Source: Silurus meridionalis (taxonomy: Eukaryota > Chordata > Actinopteri > Siluriformes > Siluridae). Taken from it: a stretch of 64,000 nt of DNA. Every line of letters begins with the position of its first letter. The first letter of the stretch is position 1. Positions 62,219 through 64,000 of the stretch are shown one piece after another. The notes under the pieces were generated by a model that ran no database searches, was not told where the DNA came from, and saw nothing but the letters and a program-made list of their open reading frames with translations. The DNA lies in assembly GCF_014805685.1 (NCBI RefSeq), contig NC_060892.1, forward strand, positions 1,966,490 to 2,030,489, written 5' to 3'. The translations under genes and the position numbers were made by a program.

Positions 62219-62266
<48 letters not shown>
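62219..62266. repeat. (CA)24 microsatellite 43 bp after exon 5
   Basis: Uninterrupted CA run, the exact complement of the (TG)17 before the exon. CA repeats in RNA are also binding sites for hnRNP L. Confidence 0.95.
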
Positions 62267-62269
<3 letters not shown>

Positions 62270-62700
62270 GTCCAGCTCGTTTCATCATCCTTGTTGAAGA
62301 CAACTCTCAAATCTCCTCTTGTTTCCACCGGTTTCCGTCGACATCAGCGCTTTTTCAGACGGGTGTCATGTAAACAGCAGCCATTTGTTTCTCGTCACTG
62401 CACTTTAAAAGCAGCTATTTTTACTTTTTTTTATTTTTATTCTTATGTTCCTGAGAGAAATCAGGTCATTAAACCGAGCGCTGGTGGAGGAACGCGGCCT
62501 CCTGGCCTTCGGTTGTCGAAAATTGACTCATTATGTGTAGTTTTTCCAAAGAAATGTGTTTTTCTTTGATTTCGACACACGCGCCGTCTCCATCCAGCGT
62601 TTAGGAAACAAACGAATCGTCCATTAACTCATCCGTTTGCCTTTTTATTTTTTTTTATTTTCAGGATATATATCTGCACGAGGAACGTCCCCCCCCCCCT
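62270..62700. other. No recognisable feature
   Basis: Unique intron 5 DNA. The C-run at 62690-62699 precedes a Tc1 relic. TLE exon 6 was looked for and not seen. Confidence 0.4.
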
Positions 62701-62709
62701 CCACAATTC

Positions 62710-62950
62710 AATACACTATATGGCCAAAAGTATTGGGACGGCACTTTTTCAGCCATATGTGGTTCGTTTATTTTTTGGAGGTATAAGACATTTTCAGATG
62801 AAGTGGTAAAGTTTTCCTTCGCTTCAAACAGGAGACTCAAACCTGCTCCAGCACGACAATGCTCCTGTGCAGAAAACCAGCACCATGAACATCCGCTTTA
62901 CCTCAACCTGATTCTTCCTCGATTCTGGGAGGAGTCAAAATTCCTGGTGA
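62710..62950 (+). mobile_element. Tc1-like nonautonomous family, copy (62.7 kb)
   Basis: ACACTATATGGCCAAAAGTA TTGGGAC left end; CTCCAGCACGACAATGCTCC (LQHDNA-like block) and AAACCAGCACCATGAA follow; right half missing. Confidence 0.82.
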
Positions 62951-62954
62951 CTTA

Positions 62955-63195
62955 AACCCAAATATATGATATATGACTAAAAGTATTGGGACACCCACCT
63001 TTTCCAGTCATATATGGTTCTTCGTTGAACTGTTCCATAAAGTTGGAGGCACACAGTTTTATAAAATAAAGGAATCTCCACAGAATCTAGTGGAACATCT
63101 TCTCAGAAGCTTATTAGAACAGCAAAATGTGGATGATAAATGTGATGTTCTGCCAATGTTGTGCTCAGGTGTCCACAAACTTTTGTCCGTTTAGT
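62955..63195 (+). mobile_element. Tc1-like nonautonomous family, adjacent copy
   Basis: GACTAAAAGTATTGGGACAC left end, GAATCTAGTGGAACATCTTC, and GGTGTCCACAAACTTTTGTC right end; internally deleted. Confidence 0.82.
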
Positions 63196-63199
63196 GGAG

Positions 63200-63660
63200 C
63201 ACTTGTGAACTCTGGGTGTGTAGTGGATTGACAGAGAATTTATTTACCAGCAATTAATGCTGATTTCATAAATAACTTCTCGATGAAGGACAGTATGATG
63301 GTGCTGATGACTGATAAACAGAACCCCAAAATTGAACTTCCTGTTAATTGAATTACTAAATTACAGGCTCGTTTTTGTTAAATTGGTTTTGTTTTTGAGT
63401 TTTGCTGTGTTTTTTTCCACACTGATTGAACAATAGGGGGGTTTAGGTTTATTTTATTTAATTAAAGCCTCGGAGACAAAAGGCTGGAAAAACAAACATT
63501 AGTTGCACTTTTTTTTTTTTCTCTCCAGAAATGTCAAATTCCTCATTTCGCTTTTTAGCTTTGAGAGATATATTTTTAAGGAAATGAAAAAACGCTTGGA
63601 ATAATGCAGGCCGGCTCAGACAGGATGATATCATAAAAAACTGAATATAATATAAGCCCA
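63200..63660. other. No recognisable feature
   Basis: AT-rich intron 5 DNA. Confidence 0.4.
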
Positions 63661-63664
63661 AAAA

Positions 63665-63944
63665 TGCACTATATGCCCAAAAGTATTTGGACACCTGCCA
63701 TTTCCACCCAGATGTGGTTAAACAGGTACCACAAAGTTGAAGTATAGGACGTTTTCGTATGTAGCAAAGAAGCTTGAAGTAGAACCTGAACCTGTTCCAG
63801 CTTGACGACGCCCCTGTGCACAAAGCCAGCTTCATGATCATATGCTTTAAATGGATTGAAGATGTGTGGAAGATCTCCTGCTGTAGAGCTCTGACCTCAA
63901 CCCTATTGAGACGGATAATTCACAGGAAGCCTTGTGAAATGAGC
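63665..63944 (+). mobile_element. Tc1-like nonautonomous family, copy (63.7 kb)
   Basis: GCACTATATGCCCAAAAGTA TTTGGACACC left end; CTGTTCCAGCTTGACGACGC CCCTGTGCAC encodes LFQLDDAPVH, a decayed catalytic-Asp block; then GTAGAGCTCTGACCTCAACC CTATTGAG. Confidence 0.85.
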
Positions 63945-64000
63945 CCAAATACACACTGTATAGGCAAAAGTATTGGCACACCTACCTTTTTTTTCTTTAA
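63945..64000 (+). mobile_element. Tc1-like nonautonomous family, left end cut by the window
   Basis: ACACTGTATAGGCAAAAGTA TTGGCACACC is a fresh terminal repeat. Confidence 0.65.

Noticed and set aside
1..64000. Endogenous retrovirus or other viral insertions
   Set aside because: No LTR pairs, gag/pol/env-like blocks or viral replication genes were recognised; the only reverse transcriptases are of non-LTR LINE type.
62270..64000. TLE2 exon 6 (expected to begin HQQQV)
   Set aside because: No acceptor followed by that coding pattern was found before the window ends, so the next exon must lie to the right.

Overview
The window is vertebrate nuclear DNA, most likely from a teleost fish. It has GT-AG spliced exons spread over tens of kilobases, very dense (CA)n/(GT)n microsatellites, and an interspersed-repeat mix typical of fish: several Tc1-like families, mariner, hAT, RTE and other non-LTR LINEs, and tRNA-derived SINEs. 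A catfish or other otophysan is plausible from the Tc1 and dinucleotide load, but that is only an inference. There is no bacterial, phage or viral gene, no CRISPR array and no operon.

One host protein-coding gene is supported: the 5' part of a Groucho/TLE corepressor gene on the + strand, closest to TLE2 from residues recalled of the family. Five coding exons are visible: 9519-9542, 23312-23409, 24554-24617, 47826-47870 and 62114-62176. They join in frame to give residues 1-98, which is most of the N-terminal Q (tetramerisation) domain. Introns are about 13.8, 1.1, 23.2 and 14.2 kb, and the gene runs off the right edge. A pyrimidine tract with branch-point-like sequence and AG at 9002-9003 suggests the 5' UTR segment ahead of the ATG may itself be a spliced exon.

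Layout. 1-9 kb: upstream DNA with an RTE fragment, a 53-bp minisatellite, a CpG/CCAAT/CRE-rich promoter candidate (3470-3680), a Tc1 transposase relic and a 20-bp minisatellite. 9.5-23.3 kb (intron 1): mariner relics, a hAT-like element, Tc1-derived repeats, and a nest of elements at 20.4-23.1 kb. 24.6-47.8 kb (intron 3): an 825-bp AAAG tract inside a Tc1-like relic, about 3.7 kb of nearly continuous simple sequence (28.5-32.2 kb), a hAT derivative with a perfect 8-bp target-site duplication and a BED-finger ORF, a tRNA-Glu/RTE chimeric SINE, and a nearly full-length but dead RTE LINE. 47.9-62.1 kb (intron 4): a 22-bp minisatellite, many GT/CA arrays, and more Tc1 relics.

I did not find a new multi-gene system. 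The most interesting signals are architectural. Exon 5 has (TG)17-T7-ACAG as its acceptor and a complementary (CA)24 just after its donor, so the exon could be looped out. The exon 4 donor is followed at once by (GT)n and then a complementary (AC)n. Both exons are short and in frame.
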